Source of the DNA: Spirochaetales bacterium | Lineage (GTDB): Bacteria; Spirochaetota; Leptospiria; Leptospirales; Leptonemataceae | NCBI GenBank assembly: GCA_015075425.1 | Contig: JABTUL010000001.1 | Coordinates: 2,170,001-2,234,000, forward strand | Direction of reading: 5' to 3' | Length of the DNA: 64,000 nt | Shown here: piece after piece, positions 9,029-18,936 of the stretch | Position numbering within the stretch: the stretch's first letter is position 1 | How the letters are laid out: the number at the start of each line of letters is the position of its first letter | Translations under genes and position numbers: made by a program | Notes under the pieces: generated by a model | What the model was told of the DNA's origin: nothing | Seen by the model: the letters and a program-made list of their open reading frames with translations, nothing else | Databases searched by the model: none

Positions 9029-9775
9029 TCAGGGCAGAAAACCGCCACCATTGATATCCAGAACATGCCCGGTAATGAACGAAGCCATGTCAGAGGCAAG
9101 AAAGGCCACCCCGCAGGCAATGTCCTCCGGCAAACCTTCGCGCCCCAGCGGTATCTTCTTTACCATTTCCACACGAATTTTTTCTGGAATCGCATCGGTC
9201 ATTTCTGTTTTCACAAAACCCGGGGCGATAGCATTGCAGCGAATGTTGCGCGACGCCCCTTCAATGGCGACGGATTTGGTGAAACCGATGACGCCTGCTT
9301 TGGACGCCGCGTAGTTCGCCTGGCCGGCATTGCCATTTTCTCCGGCGATGGATGACAGATTGATAATCGAACCTTTACGTTCCTTCATCATTGCCTTAAA
9401 GGCAAACTGGGTGCATAAAAACGTTCCGGTCAGATTCACGGCAATGACCTGATCCCACTGTTCCATCTTCATGCGCAGGAGCAGTGTATCCCGGGTAATG
9501 CCGGCATTGTTCACTAAAATGTCGATTTTGCCAAAATCCTGCACACATTTTTCAATCAAAGCCTCTGCGTCAGCCGGCTTGCTCACATCCGATTTCAGAA
9601 AGCCCGTTTTTACCCCGAGACCGGCAATTTCGGCCGCAGTAGCCCGCGCCCCCTCCTCGTTCACGTCACTGATAATGACATTGGCTCCAAGGCTGGCCAG
9701 TTTGTGGGCTATGGCTTTGCCAATCCCCCGGGCCGAACCGGTTACGACAGCCGCTTGATTTTTTAGATCGATCAT
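9029..9775 (-). CDS. fabG: 3-oxoacyl-ACP reductase
   Basis: NADPH-dependent reduction of 3-oxoacyl-ACP in fatty acid elongation; a classical short-chain dehydrogenase. The 248 residues show the nucleotide-binding TGSARGIG at 12-19, NNAG at 89-92, and the catalytic Ser142, Tyr155 and Lys159 (NYAASKAG). The C-terminal GHVLDINGGGFLP is typical of FabG. ATG at 9775 has AGGAG seven bases upstream; the open frame continues further but that part has no family similarity. It stands next to acpP, its substrate carrier. It is divergent from the adenylate cyclase gene. Confidence 0.95.
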   Translation of the reverse strand: MIDLKNQAAVVTGSARGIGKAIAHKLASLGANVIISDVNEEGARATAAEIAGLGVKTGFLKSDVSKPADAEALIEKCVQDFGKIDILVNNAGITRDTLLLRMKMEQWDQVIAVNLTGTFLCTQFAFKAMMKERKGSIINLSSIAGENGNAGQANYAASKAGVIGFTKSVAIEGASRNIRCNAIAPGFVKTEMTDAIPEKIRVEMVKKIPLGREGLPEDIACGVAFLASDMASFITGHVLDINGGGFLP

Positions 9776-9861
9776 AAAATCTCCTGTTTCTTGGGTATTG
9801 AAACCGGTATTTCCGGACCACAATCGCTGAAAAATGAATTTCCCTGACAGACTGACCGACA

Positions 9862-12258
9862 ATGAATAGCAGTATGCGTCAGGTCATACAGTTTAAGAAC
9901 GGGACGCGCATTTTCCTGGAACCGGTACCGGCTGGACTCAGTGAGCCAGAACTGGCTCTCAAACTGAGAAAATGGCGGATGAATGATATCCGCAGCATTG
10001 CCTACTATGACGAAGAGCCGCCGGTGCTCCGGCCGGCACTCCGGCAATTTCCGCGCATGCGCCTCGATTCCCGGAAGATCCTGTCGAATTACTCCACTCT
10101 GATCCAGTACAATCGGCAGCTCAAGGAACAGCTCAAGCGCGGCCCCATCCTGCTGCTTTATTCGGAAGCCAGGCAAAACATGGTCATTCTACAGATGGGC
10201 TCTCTGCTCATGCAGAGGCTGCCACCGGAAAGAGTGCTGACCTATTTATGCGGCGATAGCAAAACGGGAGCCGGCGATTTCTGGCAATATACACGCTGGC
10301 TGCACAGGGCAAAGGAAACGGCTCAGCCAAAGTCCGAAAAAGCAGCGACCATCGCTGAGGCGGAGCCCGTCAGTCAGGCGGAGACCCTAAGCCAGGCGGA
10401 GCCCGTCAGTCAGGCGGAGCCGGAGGACATCGACGAGAAATTCGCCCGCTCCAAATTTACCATCCGCGTCAAAATGCTTTCTATCATAACCGGCATCATC
10501 GTCGGATCTCTTTCTCTCATGATCTTTCTGGCTTCCTATTTTTTCCGTCAGGATTCCAGTACACGGGTTGAGGAAAATGGTCAGCAAGTAACCCAGATAC
10601 TGGCCCAGCAGGTAGACCGCGAATTTGAAAATGTCACTTTCAAAGTGCTGCTCATGGCAGCCGAACTGATTCGCGATACCCGCAGCGCAGAGACGGCCCG
10701 ACTCTTTTTCAGTAACAATAAGAATTTTCTCTATATAGGAGTGGCCGCTGCCGCAGACGATCGGCTGACCATTCAAAAGGAACTCATAAACCAGGAAACC
10801 ACGAAGGAGAAAAATCTGGAAGCCGGCGTCTATGGCAAGATGCACCTGGCGCTCGAACAGGACTTCCTCAAAGCGCGGGCGGGGATTCCGGTGGTGCGCA
10901 ATGCTTCCAAGCAGGCCCCCATTCCCGTGATTGGTATGGCTTTTCCTCTCAACGATAAAGTCATCATCGCTTATGTAGAGGCTGTGTACTTTCTGCCGGC
11001 GTTTCGCAAGAAAGACATCCTGACAACGTACATGGTCGACGAAGAAGGAACGGTGATCGCCCATCCGGATACCAATCTGGTGCAGGAAGCCCGCCGCCTT
11101 TCAGACAGTCCCATCGTCAAGACGATGCTTGCTTCCAACAAACAGAATCTTCTTACCCGCTACGAAGAAAACGGCAGCACTTTTATGGCCGCCTTTGAAA
11201 AGCTAAATTACAGCGGCCTGGGCATCATATCCAGTGTGGAAGAGGATCTGGCCCTGGCCGCCGTATACAGGATTCAGCGCCGCAACCTGCTCATCATGGG
11301 TATTGTCGTCTGCGTTGCTGTTTTGATCATCCTTGGTTTTTCGCGAACCATTACCATCCCCATCGTATCGCTTGTGGGGGCCACGCACAAGGTAGAACAG
11401 GGGGAGTACAACGTGGCCATCCGGCCTACTTCGCGCGATGAGATCGGTCAATTGACCTACTCATTTAAGAAAATGGCGAAGGGCCTCAAAGAGCGCGAAA
11501 AGATGAAGGATGCTCTGGGTCGTTTTGTGAATAAAGAAATTGCTGAAATGGTCCTCAAAGGGGAGCTCAAGCTGGGCGGCGAGAGAAAGGAATGTGCGAT
11601 TTTCTTTTCCGATTTGCGCGGGTTTACAGCCATGTCAGAGGGACTCTCACCGGAAGAGGTGGTCGAAATCTTAAACGAATACTTTACTGCCATGGTGAAG
11701 TGCGTGAACGATACGCATGGCATTGTGGATAAGTTTATAGGTGATGCTATCATGGCCCACTGGGGTGCGCTCAAGCAGGTCGGCAACAATACGGAAAACG
11801 CCGTAAATGCAGCCCTGCTCATGCGCAAAGCGCTGATTGATCTGAACGCCAGACATGCCGGGAAAGGCCCCTTTCTGCAAATGGGGTCCGGAATCAATTC
11901 TGGACCGGTGATTTCCGGGCAGATTGGCTCTGAAGACCGTCTGGAATATACCGTGATCGGTGATGCCGTGAATCTGGCCTCCCGGGTGGAAACACTCAAT
12001 AAACCTTTTGGAACGGATATTTTGATCTCTCAAGACGCTTATGAGCAGGTTCCGGGCATTTTTAAAGTCGAACAAATGCCGGCCATCAAGGTCAAAGGTA
12101 AAGCAGAGCCACAGATCATTTACGCGGTAATTGGACGTCTGGATGACCCGGACTGTATGGCAGACCTGGCCACGGTGCGTAAAGCCATGGGTATCCAGGC
12201 CAAGGAAGCCAAAGCACCGCAGGAAGAAGAAGTAAAGTATGAGATTCTGGAAAAGTGA
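9862..12258 (+). CDS. membrane adenylate cyclase (class III) with sensor domain
   Basis: Makes cAMP from ATP. Layout: about 190 cytoplasmic residues of unknown fold, an Ala/Glu-rich tandem repeat (about 167-187), membrane segment 1 (near 205-228), a periplasmic Cache-like sensor of about 245 residues, membrane segment 2 (near 475), a HAMP domain, and a C-terminal class III cyclase domain from about residue 573. Catalytic residues are visible: the metal-binding Asp in FFSDLRGFT and GDAIMAHWG, the adenine-selecting Lys in VDKFIGD and Thr in LEYTVIGD, and the Arg in NLASRVE. The Lys/Thr pair favours ATP over GTP. It begins an operon: the next gene overlaps by 20 bases. The ligand is unknown. Confidence 0.9.
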   Translation: MNSSMRQVIQFKNGTRIFLEPVPAGLSEPELALKLRKWRMNDIRSIAYYDEEPPVLRPALRQFPRMRLDSRKILSNYSTLIQYNRQLKEQLKRGPILLLYSEARQNMVILQMGSLLMQRLPPERVLTYLCGDSKTGAGDFWQYTRWLHRAKETAQPKSEKAATIAEAEPVSQAETLSQAEPVSQAEPEDIDEKFARSKFTIRVKMLSIITGIIVGSLSLMIFLASYFFRQDSSTRVEENGQQVTQILAQQVDREFENVTFKVLLMAAELIRDTRSAETARLFFSNNKNFLYIGVAAAADDRLTIQKELINQETTKEKNLEAGVYGKMHLALEQDFLKARAGIPVVRNASKQAPIPVIGMAFPLNDKVIIAYVEAVYFLPAFRKKDILTTYMVDEEGTVIAHPDTNLVQEARRLSDSPIVKTMLASNKQNLLTRYEENGSTFMAAFEKLNYSGLGIISSVEEDLALAAVYRIQRRNLLIMGIVVCVAVLIILGFSRTITIPIVSLVGATHKVEQGEYNVAIRPTSRDEIGQLTYSFKKMAKGLKEREKMKDALGRFVNKEIAEMVLKGELKLGGERKECAIFFSDLRGFTAMSEGLSPEEVVEILNEYFTAMVKCVNDTHGIVDKFIGDAIMAHWGALKQVGNNTENAVNAALLMRKALIDLNARHAGKGPFLQMGSGINSGPVISGQIGSEDRLEYTVIGDAVNLASRVETLNKPFGTDILISQDAYEQVPGIFKVEQMPAIKVKGKAEPQIIYAVIGRLDDPDCMADLATVRKAMGIQAKEAKAPQEEEVKYEILEK
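10360..10421 (+). repeat. 18-base tandem repeat inside cyclase gene
   Basis: Three 18-base units (GCGGAGCCCGTCAGTCAG and a variant) plus a partial fourth encode AEPVSQ-AETLSQ-AEPVSQ-AEPE. Units one and three are identical. The repeat forms the hinge between the N-terminal cytoplasmic domain and membrane segment 1, so its copy number could vary without breaking the frame. Confidence 0.8.
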
Positions 12259-14287
12259 TGCTTTTCTTGCTGGAGCAGTCAGCGCTCTGGCCCTTTTCCT
12301 GAGCTTTCTGCTGTACCGCGACTTTCAGGCCCGTCTGGATGCCGGCGGACGTCAACTGGTGGGCCATATCACATTCAAAGAGCGGGTGGCCCAGCGGAAA
12401 TACCAGGGACAGGTGATCTGGGAAGATCTGGAACAGAAATCACCCCTTTACAGTAACGATACCATCCGCACCGAGTCTCTGTCAGAAGCTAAAATTACTT
12501 TACTGGATGAAACCGTCCTTTCCCTGGAAGAGAAAAGTATGATCGTTCTGGCCAGCGCCGGCGATGGACTGAACATCAATTTCGAGTACGGCGGCATTCA
12601 GGCAGCTCAGGGGAAAAACAGCAATCTTACCATCCAGGCAGGCGATAAGACGGTTGCCCTCTCCGACAGCGACGTGCGGCTTTCCGGTAAGTCCGGCGAA
12701 GAGCTGAGCATGGTGGTCAATCGGGGCACGGCAGAAGTGCAGTCCGGCGGCAAAACCGAATCTATTGGCGAGAATCAAAAAGCATCGCTTAAGGGAGAGG
12801 ACGTTAAGGTAGAAAAGCTCGCGCTCATTCCCCTCTCTCCGGCTGACGGTGCGCTCCTTTCCACGTCCGGCCGGCTGCCGGTAAACTTCAGCTGGCAGTC
12901 CGGTGGCGCGGCAACCCTTGAGGTGACAGCTGCCTCCGGGGGAGCTGTGGCCACGGCCAACGGCAATGCCGCAGCCACGGTAAACCTTGGCGCCGGCAGC
13001 TACATCTGGCGCATTCGTGCTCAAAATCCACAGAGTCGTGTCATGGAATACAGCCCGTCCCGAAGGCTCACGATTCAAAGCGATGAACCTCTGGTTCTTG
13101 TTTCTCCTGGTAATGGCAGCACTTTCCCATTCACGGATGAGCCGCCGCCCGTTTCTTTTGTCTGGCGGCCCGCTCCCAATGCCACCAATTACACTCTGGA
13201 AATTGCCCGTTCAGCCGGGATGGGTGATGCTGAAGTCCGGTCCGGTGCCTCCACCCGGCTGAGCGTCAATTTATCGGAAGGGCGCTACTACTGGCGGGTG
13301 GGCTACAGGAACCCGCAGACCGGTTCCGAGGTCAAAAGCGCTGTGGCCTCCTTTACCGTGAGCAAGCAGGACAAAGCGGCCGCTCCCTCCCCGGCGCGCC
13401 CATCTGAAGGAGCACAGTTGCCCGATCAAACAGTGCAAAAAGGACTGCTGTTCACCTGGCGCGCCGGTCGGGACATAGCCCAGACAACCCTGGAAGTTGC
13501 GGCCGATCCCGGCTTTGGTAACATCATTTCTTCCATAAACACTTCCGAACAGGTAGCCAGCGTCCGCATCGGCAACGGTCCCGGGCGTTATTTCTGGCGG
13601 CTGCGCGGCCGCACCACCGCCGGCGAAGCAACGGATATTTCTGCCGTGCGTTCCTTTACCGTGCAGCCGGCGGGGAAGATTGAACTGATTGCCCCCTATC
13701 CAGGCGCAGAAGTCGATGGTGGCAATGCCCGCCAGGGTCTGGCATTCAGCTGGAGGTCCAACCCTGGTACCCATAAAATTGAAATCACCGATGAAAACGG
13801 CAGTACACGATCCCTGATCTCGCGCACGGGCACCGCACAGGTGAAACTACGGCCTGGAACCTACAGTTGGAAGGTCAGCCAGAGCGGAGATCTGGGCGAG
13901 GTCCTCGCAGAATCGGAAATTGGACGATTTCGCGTGCGACCGGGAGCCATTGATGTGCGCGTCATTGCCCCGGAACCGGACGAAATCATCGATATCAGTC
14001 AAAAAGACGAGATCGTTTTCCGCTGGCAAATGGTCGACGATATCCGCAACTACCGCATCCGCCTGTATCTGGAAAATAATGAGCTGGTTCTCAATGTGCT
14101 GGCGCAAGGGAATCAGTACCGCCTGCGCGATTTCAAGGATCTTAAACCGGGCAAGGTACGCTTTACCATTACCGCCCTGGAAGGAGACGCTGCGGAGGAA
14201 GGCCGACCGCATTATTTTATTATCGAAGCTCGCTCAGAACTCAAAGCACCGGTTATCATTTCTCCGGAAGTGCAGTTCGCGGAATGA
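12239..14287 (+). CDS. FecR-domain protein with repeated beta-sandwich domains
   Basis: A 682-residue membrane-anchored protein. A single membrane segment near residues 8-26 (FLAGAVSALALFLSFLLY) leaves the rest outside the cytoplasm. Residues of about 45-190 resemble the FecR domain (SPLYSNDTIRTESLSEAKIT, LDETVLSLEEKSMIVL, GTAEVQSGG). Four or five Fn3-like repeats follow, each built as LSPADGA...FSWQ...G.Y.WRI. FecR-type proteins in gram-negatives signal across membranes or bind partners. The gene overlaps the cyclase by 20 bases and is overlapped by the next gene by ATGA, so the three products are likely made together, possibly as one envelope sensing unit. Confidence 0.8.
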   Translation: MRFWKSDAFLAGAVSALALFLSFLLYRDFQARLDAGGRQLVGHITFKERVAQRKYQGQVIWEDLEQKSPLYSNDTIRTESLSEAKITLLDETVLSLEEKSMIVLASAGDGLNINFEYGGIQAAQGKNSNLTIQAGDKTVALSDSDVRLSGKSGEELSMVVNRGTAEVQSGGKTESIGENQKASLKGEDVKVEKLALIPLSPADGALLSTSGRLPVNFSWQSGGAATLEVTAASGGAVATANGNAAATVNLGAGSYIWRIRAQNPQSRVMEYSPSRRLTIQSDEPLVLVSPGNGSTFPFTDEPPPVSFVWRPAPNATNYTLEIARSAGMGDAEVRSGASTRLSVNLSEGRYYWRVGYRNPQTGSEVKSAVASFTVSKQDKAAAPSPARPSEGAQLPDQTVQKGLLFTWRAGRDIAQTTLEVAADPGFGNIISSINTSEQVASVRIGNGPGRYFWRLRGRTTAGEATDISAVRSFTVQPAGKIELIAPYPGAEVDGGNARQGLAFSWRSNPGTHKIEITDENGSTRSLISRTGTAQVKLRPGTYSWKVSQSGDLGEVLAESEIGRFRVRPGAIDVRVIAPEPDEIIDISQKDEIVFRWQMVDDIRNYRIRLYLENNELVLNVLAQGNQYRLRDFKDLKPGKVRFTITALEGDAAEEGRPHYFIIEARSELKAPVIISPEVQFAE

Positions 14288-15684
14288 TCGGAAGAAAAAA
14301 TCGAACAGCTCTCTATGGTCTGTGCGGCTGTATTTTCTTTATGCTGGCCGCCGTCTCCGCTCTTGAGGCGCAGAATCTTTACCTGGAGTGGAAAGCCGTT
14401 GAGGGAGCCGGCGGCTACCGGGTGGAAATCCAGAGTTCTGATGGCAGGCCCATTTTTGATCGCGAGCTGGAGGCCACACGCATTGAATTCACCCTACCTC
14501 CCGGATCCTACCGCAAACGCATTGGCGCTATTGACCGTTTTGGAAAGATTGCCGCCTGGTCCGATTGGTCGCCTCTTTTTATAAAACTTCCCGAAGAACC
14601 GCAAATCGACGCTGTCATTCCGGCCGGACTGGGCAAAAATAAAGCGGAAACGATTCAATTACGCGGTCGCAATCTTTCAGATTCCACAGAGGTTCGCCTG
14701 GAAGGCGGTGGGCTATCCATCCCCGGCAGCGTGAAATTGCGCGGCAAAGATCAGATCGCAGTTACTTTTGATACCAGTGGTCTGCCCGTGGGACCCTACA
14801 GCCTGCAGGTGCAGAACAAAAACTTGCGGGGACAGCCGCGTGAAGTCACTTTGAGTGAGAAATCCTCATCGCGGGCCAGTCTCTCCCTTCTTGTGCCGGG
14901 GGCCAGTCAACTGCAAGCTGGATCCACCACCCGGGCCCTCCTCTGGGGTGGCCTTTTTACCGGGCTTGTAGCGGGGAGTATCAGTGAAAGCTATCAGGCA
15001 GCAACCGTGGCCGCAGCCACGCGGCGCGATCTCACCGTGAATCTCATTGCCTCTCCGAGCACCCTCCTCATTGCCCGGGACAGACTGGATCTGGATAACC
15101 AGGGAGCAATGACACTTGCTTTACTTGGCTACAACAACTATAGATCCTACAAGAACCGCTACGATCAACATCTGCTGAATGCAGCCGTCCTGGGCGGAGC
15201 TGCCGGGCTCGTCTACACGCTACAGTATGCGGATGCCATTGACTGGCAGTGGCTTGAGCTTCTTCCCGGACTACCGCAAATGGAGCGCGGGTCCAGTGCA
15301 CGGGCTGCCTTTTTCTGGACGGGATTCGGTACATTACTCTTTGCTGCAGGGAGGGAAGCTCAATCGGCAAGCGCCGCGGTCAGGAGCCAGAGATCCGAAG
15401 TCATCCCTTCGCTCTTAAGCGATCCCGGCCGGACGCTGGTGCTGCTGTCCACTTTTCCGGCACAGGAGCGCGGCAGGCTCCTCATGCTCAGCTACCACGA
15501 GTCCAGAAAACTCGAAGCCCGCTACAACCGAAACATAACCAACATGAGTGCATTTGGCAGTGGTGCTCTGGCCCTTTTTGCAATTCACCTGGTCGACAAT
15601 GCTGCCGCCTACACGGCATTTACCCGGGTCAGGCCGTCTGAACAGGATGTGATTGGGGAAGTAGGCCTGACCCTGGCTTACTGA
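14284..15684 (+). CDS. envelope protein with Fn3/IPT-like domains
   Basis: 466 residues with a signal peptide (GLCGCIFFMLAAVSALEAQ, cleavage probably after AEAQ-like EAQ). An Fn3-like domain (LYLEWKAVEGAGGYRVEIQS, GSYRKRIGAIDRFG) is followed by an IPT/TIG-like domain (VIPAGLGKNKAETIQLRGRN), then a C-terminal half with several hydrophobic stretches (ALLWGGLFTGLVAGSI, AVLGGAAGLVYTLQ) similar to DUF5683-like membrane proteins. It shares the Fn3 style of the preceding gene and starts in its ATGA overlap. Role unknown; an outer-envelope partner of the FecR protein and cyclase is plausible. Its 3' end overlaps the convergent antiporter gene by 56 bases. Confidence 0.7.
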   Translation: MIGRKNRTALYGLCGCIFFMLAAVSALEAQNLYLEWKAVEGAGGYRVEIQSSDGRPIFDRELEATRIEFTLPPGSYRKRIGAIDRFGKIAAWSDWSPLFIKLPEEPQIDAVIPAGLGKNKAETIQLRGRNLSDSTEVRLEGGGLSIPGSVKLRGKDQIAVTFDTSGLPVGPYSLQVQNKNLRGQPREVTLSEKSSSRASLSLLVPGASQLQAGSTTRALLWGGLFTGLVAGSISESYQAATVAAATRRDLTVNLIASPSTLLIARDRLDLDNQGAMTLALLGYNNYRSYKNRYDQHLLNAAVLGGAAGLVYTLQYADAIDWQWLELLPGLPQMERGSSARAAFFWTGFGTLLFAAGREAQSASAAVRSQRSEVIPSLLSDPGRTLVLLSTFPAQERGRLLMLSYHESRKLEARYNRNITNMSAFGSGALALFAIHLVDNAAAYTAFTRVRPSEQDVIGEVGLTLAY

Positions 15685-17227
15685 AAGTCTGACCTTCAAA
15701 CCAATTTATAAATTCCGTCACAGCACTGTCCAGGCAATTGATGGGAATGCCGCCCGCTTTGCGAATCAATTCAGCAGCCGGCTCATCAAATACTCGAACA
15801 ACAACCTTTGCTGTACCGCCGCGAGCGAGTCGCACTACATGAATGGAATCCTCCAGCCGGCGGGCAAAACTGAGCACCAGATGGGCGGAACGCAAAGAGG
15901 CCGTTCCCAGCATCTGTCTGTTGTTGCGGCTGTCTCCCGCAAAAGCCATCAGGCCCTGGCTGCGTAACTGAGCAACGACTTGAACGTCATCGTCTATAAT
16001 CAGAATCTCACGCCCGGTTTGCTTGAGCATCTCGAGAATTTGCCGGCTCACCGTGCCAAAGCCTAAAATGAGAATGTGACCGCTCAGCCGGGGGCCCTCT
16101 TCTCCGGGACGAAACCCGGGACGATAATGCATCATATAATACGTAGTACGATCTGTAGCCAGAAGTGGAGTAATCGTCATGGTTGTTACGGTGATCAGCG
16201 CGATAATGGAAAAGAGTTCCGGATCGATTTTCCCATTCTGATAAAATAGAAGTGCCGCGGCAAGGGAGAGCTCTCCCGCCTGGGCCAAAAGCAGTCCGCT
16301 CTCCAGAGAGGACCGGGTGGAAATACCCGACCGTTCCCCGATGAAAGTCACGACAGGAGGCGTGATCAGGAAGAGAAGAATTACAAAAGCAAGAACAGTG
16401 AAAAGGCCGCCGGCGGACGGGAAAACGATAAGCGCTCCCAGAGCCACAAAGAAGAAGGCCAGGAAGAAATGGGTTACGGAGAAAAGCTGTCCGCGCACCA
16501 GACCGTTCACCGGAAAAGCGGAAAGTGCTATACCGCCGGCAAAGGCACCCAGGTGCAGGGGTAAACCCAGTCCGTGAGCCATGCCCAGGAAAATAAACAG
16601 TACAGCAAGGGCAAGCAGTAGAAGGATTTCATCGTCCTCTGCAAATTTTTTCACCAGGAAAGGCACGATGATGACATGCATCAAGCTCGATGCCGCCCCC
16701 AGGAGAAGTATGTAGATTCCGGTTTCAAAGTAATGCAAATCGTTTCCTTCCGGGAGGAAAGCAAGAAGCGCCAGCATGATCGTATCCTGTATTAAAAGGA
16801 CCCCGGTAACCAGACGGCCAAAAGGTTCATACATCTGACCGTTGTTGCGCAAGTGGCGTACCACGGCGAGAGTGGAACTGGACGCTACGGCAAACGATAG
16901 AAGCAGGCCGGCATTATGATCATACCCCAATAGATGAGCCAGCCCGTAAGCCGAGAGTCCAACCAGGCTGATCTGAGTGATGGCCATGAGAAAAATCGTG
17001 CCGGAACGATTGGCAAAACGTTCCGGAGAAAGTTCGATCCCCATGGAGAACAGCAGGAAGGCAAGACCCAGTTCCATACTGCTCTGCAAGAATTCCACCG
17101 GTATTTCCGTCAAACTGCCCAGCACCAGACCGCAGACCAGGAGCACCGCAACCACCGGAATCTTAAAGTAACGCGAAATACCGTAGCCCACCGCCGCCGT
17201 GGCCGCAATAATAGCCATGAAGGTCAA
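15629..17227 (-). CDS. CPA2 cation/proton antiporter with TrkA-N domain
   Basis: Integral membrane protein of the Kef/CPA2 family: about twelve hydrophobic segments (residues 5-370), with the conserved cores VVAVLLVCGLVLGS, FLLFSMGIELSP and SFAVASSSTLAVVRHL, then a cytoplasmic TrkA-N nucleotide-binding domain from about 385 (HILILGFGTVSRQILEML, IIDDD). Family members exchange K+ or Na+ for protons and are gated by NAD(H) or other ligands through TrkA-N. It overlaps the next upstream antiporter by ATGA (17224-17227), so the two are likely one operon. Glutathione-gating motifs of true KefC are not evident. Confidence 0.85.
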   Translation of the reverse strand: MTFMAIIAATAAVGYGISRYFKIPVVAVLLVCGLVLGSLTEIPVEFLQSSMELGLAFLLFSMGIELSPERFANRSGTIFLMAITQISLVGLSAYGLAHLLGYDHNAGLLLSFAVASSSTLAVVRHLRNNGQMYEPFGRLVTGVLLIQDTIMLALLAFLPEGNDLHYFETGIYILLLGAASSLMHVIIVPFLVKKFAEDDEILLLLALAVLFIFLGMAHGLGLPLHLGAFAGGIALSAFPVNGLVRGQLFSVTHFFLAFFFVALGALIVFPSAGGLFTVLAFVILLFLITPPVVTFIGERSGISTRSSLESGLLLAQAGELSLAAALLFYQNGKIDPELFSIIALITVTTMTITPLLATDRTTYYMMHYRPGFRPGEEGPRLSGHILILGFGTVSRQILEMLKQTGREILIIDDDVQVVAQLRSQGLMAFAGDSRNNRQMLGTASLRSAHLVLSFARRLEDSIHVVRLARGGTAKVVVRVFDEPAAELIRKAGGIPINCLDSAVTEFINWFEGQTFSKPGSGLLPQSHPVQTA

Positions 17228-18834
17228 AGAAGATCCCCCCGGGCCAGGCGCTCCGCAAAGGTAGGCACCACCGATTCCTTGGGACTGATAATGAAAGCCG
17301 CTCCGATTTTCTCAAGGCCATCTTTCATGGAGGGGTCCCGCGAATGCACAACGTAGGGAATCCCGGCATCCTTACAGCGGAAGGCGAGCAAGTTGTTTGT
17401 GTCCTCAATTTGCAGAGCGGATACAAGGATTTTAGCACGAGCAAAACCAGCCTCGTTTAACGTGCTTGCGTATTCGATGTTTCCATGCATGATCTGACAG
17501 GGTAAGTCCAGAAGTTTGTGCGGATCGTTATCTATAGCAAGGACGGTTTCCCCGCGCTCATGCAGTTCACGGGCCAGTTCCCGGCCCAGCGTATTCATAC
17601 CGATGATGATGACATGATTGCCAGGCAAAATGTGGCGATCCGGCGGATCTTCGCGCGCTCGCAGCCACCTGAGCAGACCCTTCTTCTGAGCAAAAGTATA
17701 CAGGCTGTCGGAATAGACGATCATGTAAGCAGACACCGATATGGTCACAATGCCAATCAAAGAAAATAAAGAGAGGATATCCGCAGATATGGCACCGGCT
17801 GAAATTCCAGCGGCAATAAAAATAAAAGAAAACTCACTGATCTGCGACATGGAAACACCGGCGTAAAACGCCGTCTTCTCTGAATATTTCATCCGGGTGA
17901 TCAAAACAAAAAAGATGAGTGAATTGGTCAAAAGAACGAGAATCGAAAGTAAGAAGGCAGCCAGTAGCTGGTTTTCTGCAGCGGCAAAGTCCATACGCGC
18001 ACCGAGCAATACAAAAAAGATCACAATAAAAAATGTCATAACAGGATGCACGCGTCGGCGCAGGTCACCGGCGTAGCCATCCTGTGCCAGAGCAATTCCC
18101 GCCATAAAAGCACCAATCTCCGGAGACAGCCCGAGCCGGATGGCAAGGACGACCATGAGAAAACACCAGGCAAGGCTCCAGATAAAAATGGTATCACTCG
18201 AGCGGGCGGCCCAGGTAAAGGGATAGGGAAGAACGTAGCGAGCACACAGATACAGAAGAAGGGCAAAAAAGCCCAGAGCCAGAAAAGATCGGCCAATGCC
18301 GGTCAGGACCGCCAGGGCTCCGGATGCAGTACCCATTCCGGAAAGCACTGTTAAAAGGATCACGACTATGATGCTCTGCACCAGAGAAATGCCCACGGCA
18401 ATGCGGCCATACAGTGAATCGAGTTCTCCCTTCTGATCCAGGAGCTTTACCACGACAACCGTACTGGAAAAGGTTACTGCTGTGGCTATGTACGCCGTTT
18501 CCACCGCAGAATAGCCCAGGAGATAGGTCAAACTGCCGCTTAGAAAAACGGTCAGGACAACCTGTCCAATGCCGCCAACCAGGGCCACCGCACCCAGATC
18601 GGCAATGCGGCCGGCACTCATCTCCAGACCCACCAGAAAAAGGAGGAGGACGACACCGCTGTCGCTGATCAGCTGCAGAATCTTATCCTCGGTAACAAGC
18701 CCGCTCAGAGGGCCTAAAATCAAACCCACCACCATATATACAACAATACCCGGCATGCGGATGCGGCTGGCGAGTATGGCCAGAACGGCTGCACAGATGA
18801 GCATCATCCCCAGATTTTGCAGTACCGAACTCAC
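17224..18834 (-). CDS. CPA2 cation/proton antiporter with TrkA-N domain
   Basis: 536 residues; about twelve membrane segments (MPGIVVYMVVGLILGP, VVLLLFLVGLEMSAGRI, ATAVTFSSTVVVVKLL) and a TrkA-N domain from about residue 400 (HVIIIGMNTLGRELARELHE, AIDNDPHKL). It is related to but clearly diverged from the downstream antiporter, which it overlaps by four bases. The GMNTLG motif is a variant of the usual GxGxxG, with the second Gly replaced by Asn, so nucleotide binding may be altered. ATG at 18834. Probably K+/H+ or Na+/H+ exchange; the ion cannot be told from sequence. Two unlike subunits made together could form a heterodimer. Confidence 0.85.
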   Translation of the reverse strand: MSSVLQNLGMMLICAAVLAILASRIRMPGIVVYMVVGLILGPLSGLVTEDKILQLISDSGVVLLLFLVGLEMSAGRIADLGAVALVGGIGQVVLTVFLSGSLTYLLGYSAVETAYIATAVTFSSTVVVVKLLDQKGELDSLYGRIAVGISLVQSIIVVILLTVLSGMGTASGALAVLTGIGRSFLALGFFALLLYLCARYVLPYPFTWAARSSDTIFIWSLAWCFLMVVLAIRLGLSPEIGAFMAGIALAQDGYAGDLRRRVHPVMTFFIVIFFVLLGARMDFAAAENQLLAAFLLSILVLLTNSLIFFVLITRMKYSEKTAFYAGVSMSQISEFSFIFIAAGISAGAISADILSLFSLIGIVTISVSAYMIVYSDSLYTFAQKKGLLRWLRAREDPPDRHILPGNHVIIIGMNTLGRELARELHERGETVLAIDNDPHKLLDLPCQIMHGNIEYASTLNEAGFARAKILVSALQIEDTNNLLAFRCKDAGIPYVVHSRDPSMKDGLEKIGAAFIISPKESVVPTFAERLARGDLL

Positions 18835-18936
18835 CGGAGCACCACTTACGGTGGTTGCCGGGTATGTAAAGGATGAAACCCGCTCTGCTCGCTTGCCAAA
18901 AAAAAACGGCTACCGGGTCATTGTGTCAACGCTGGC

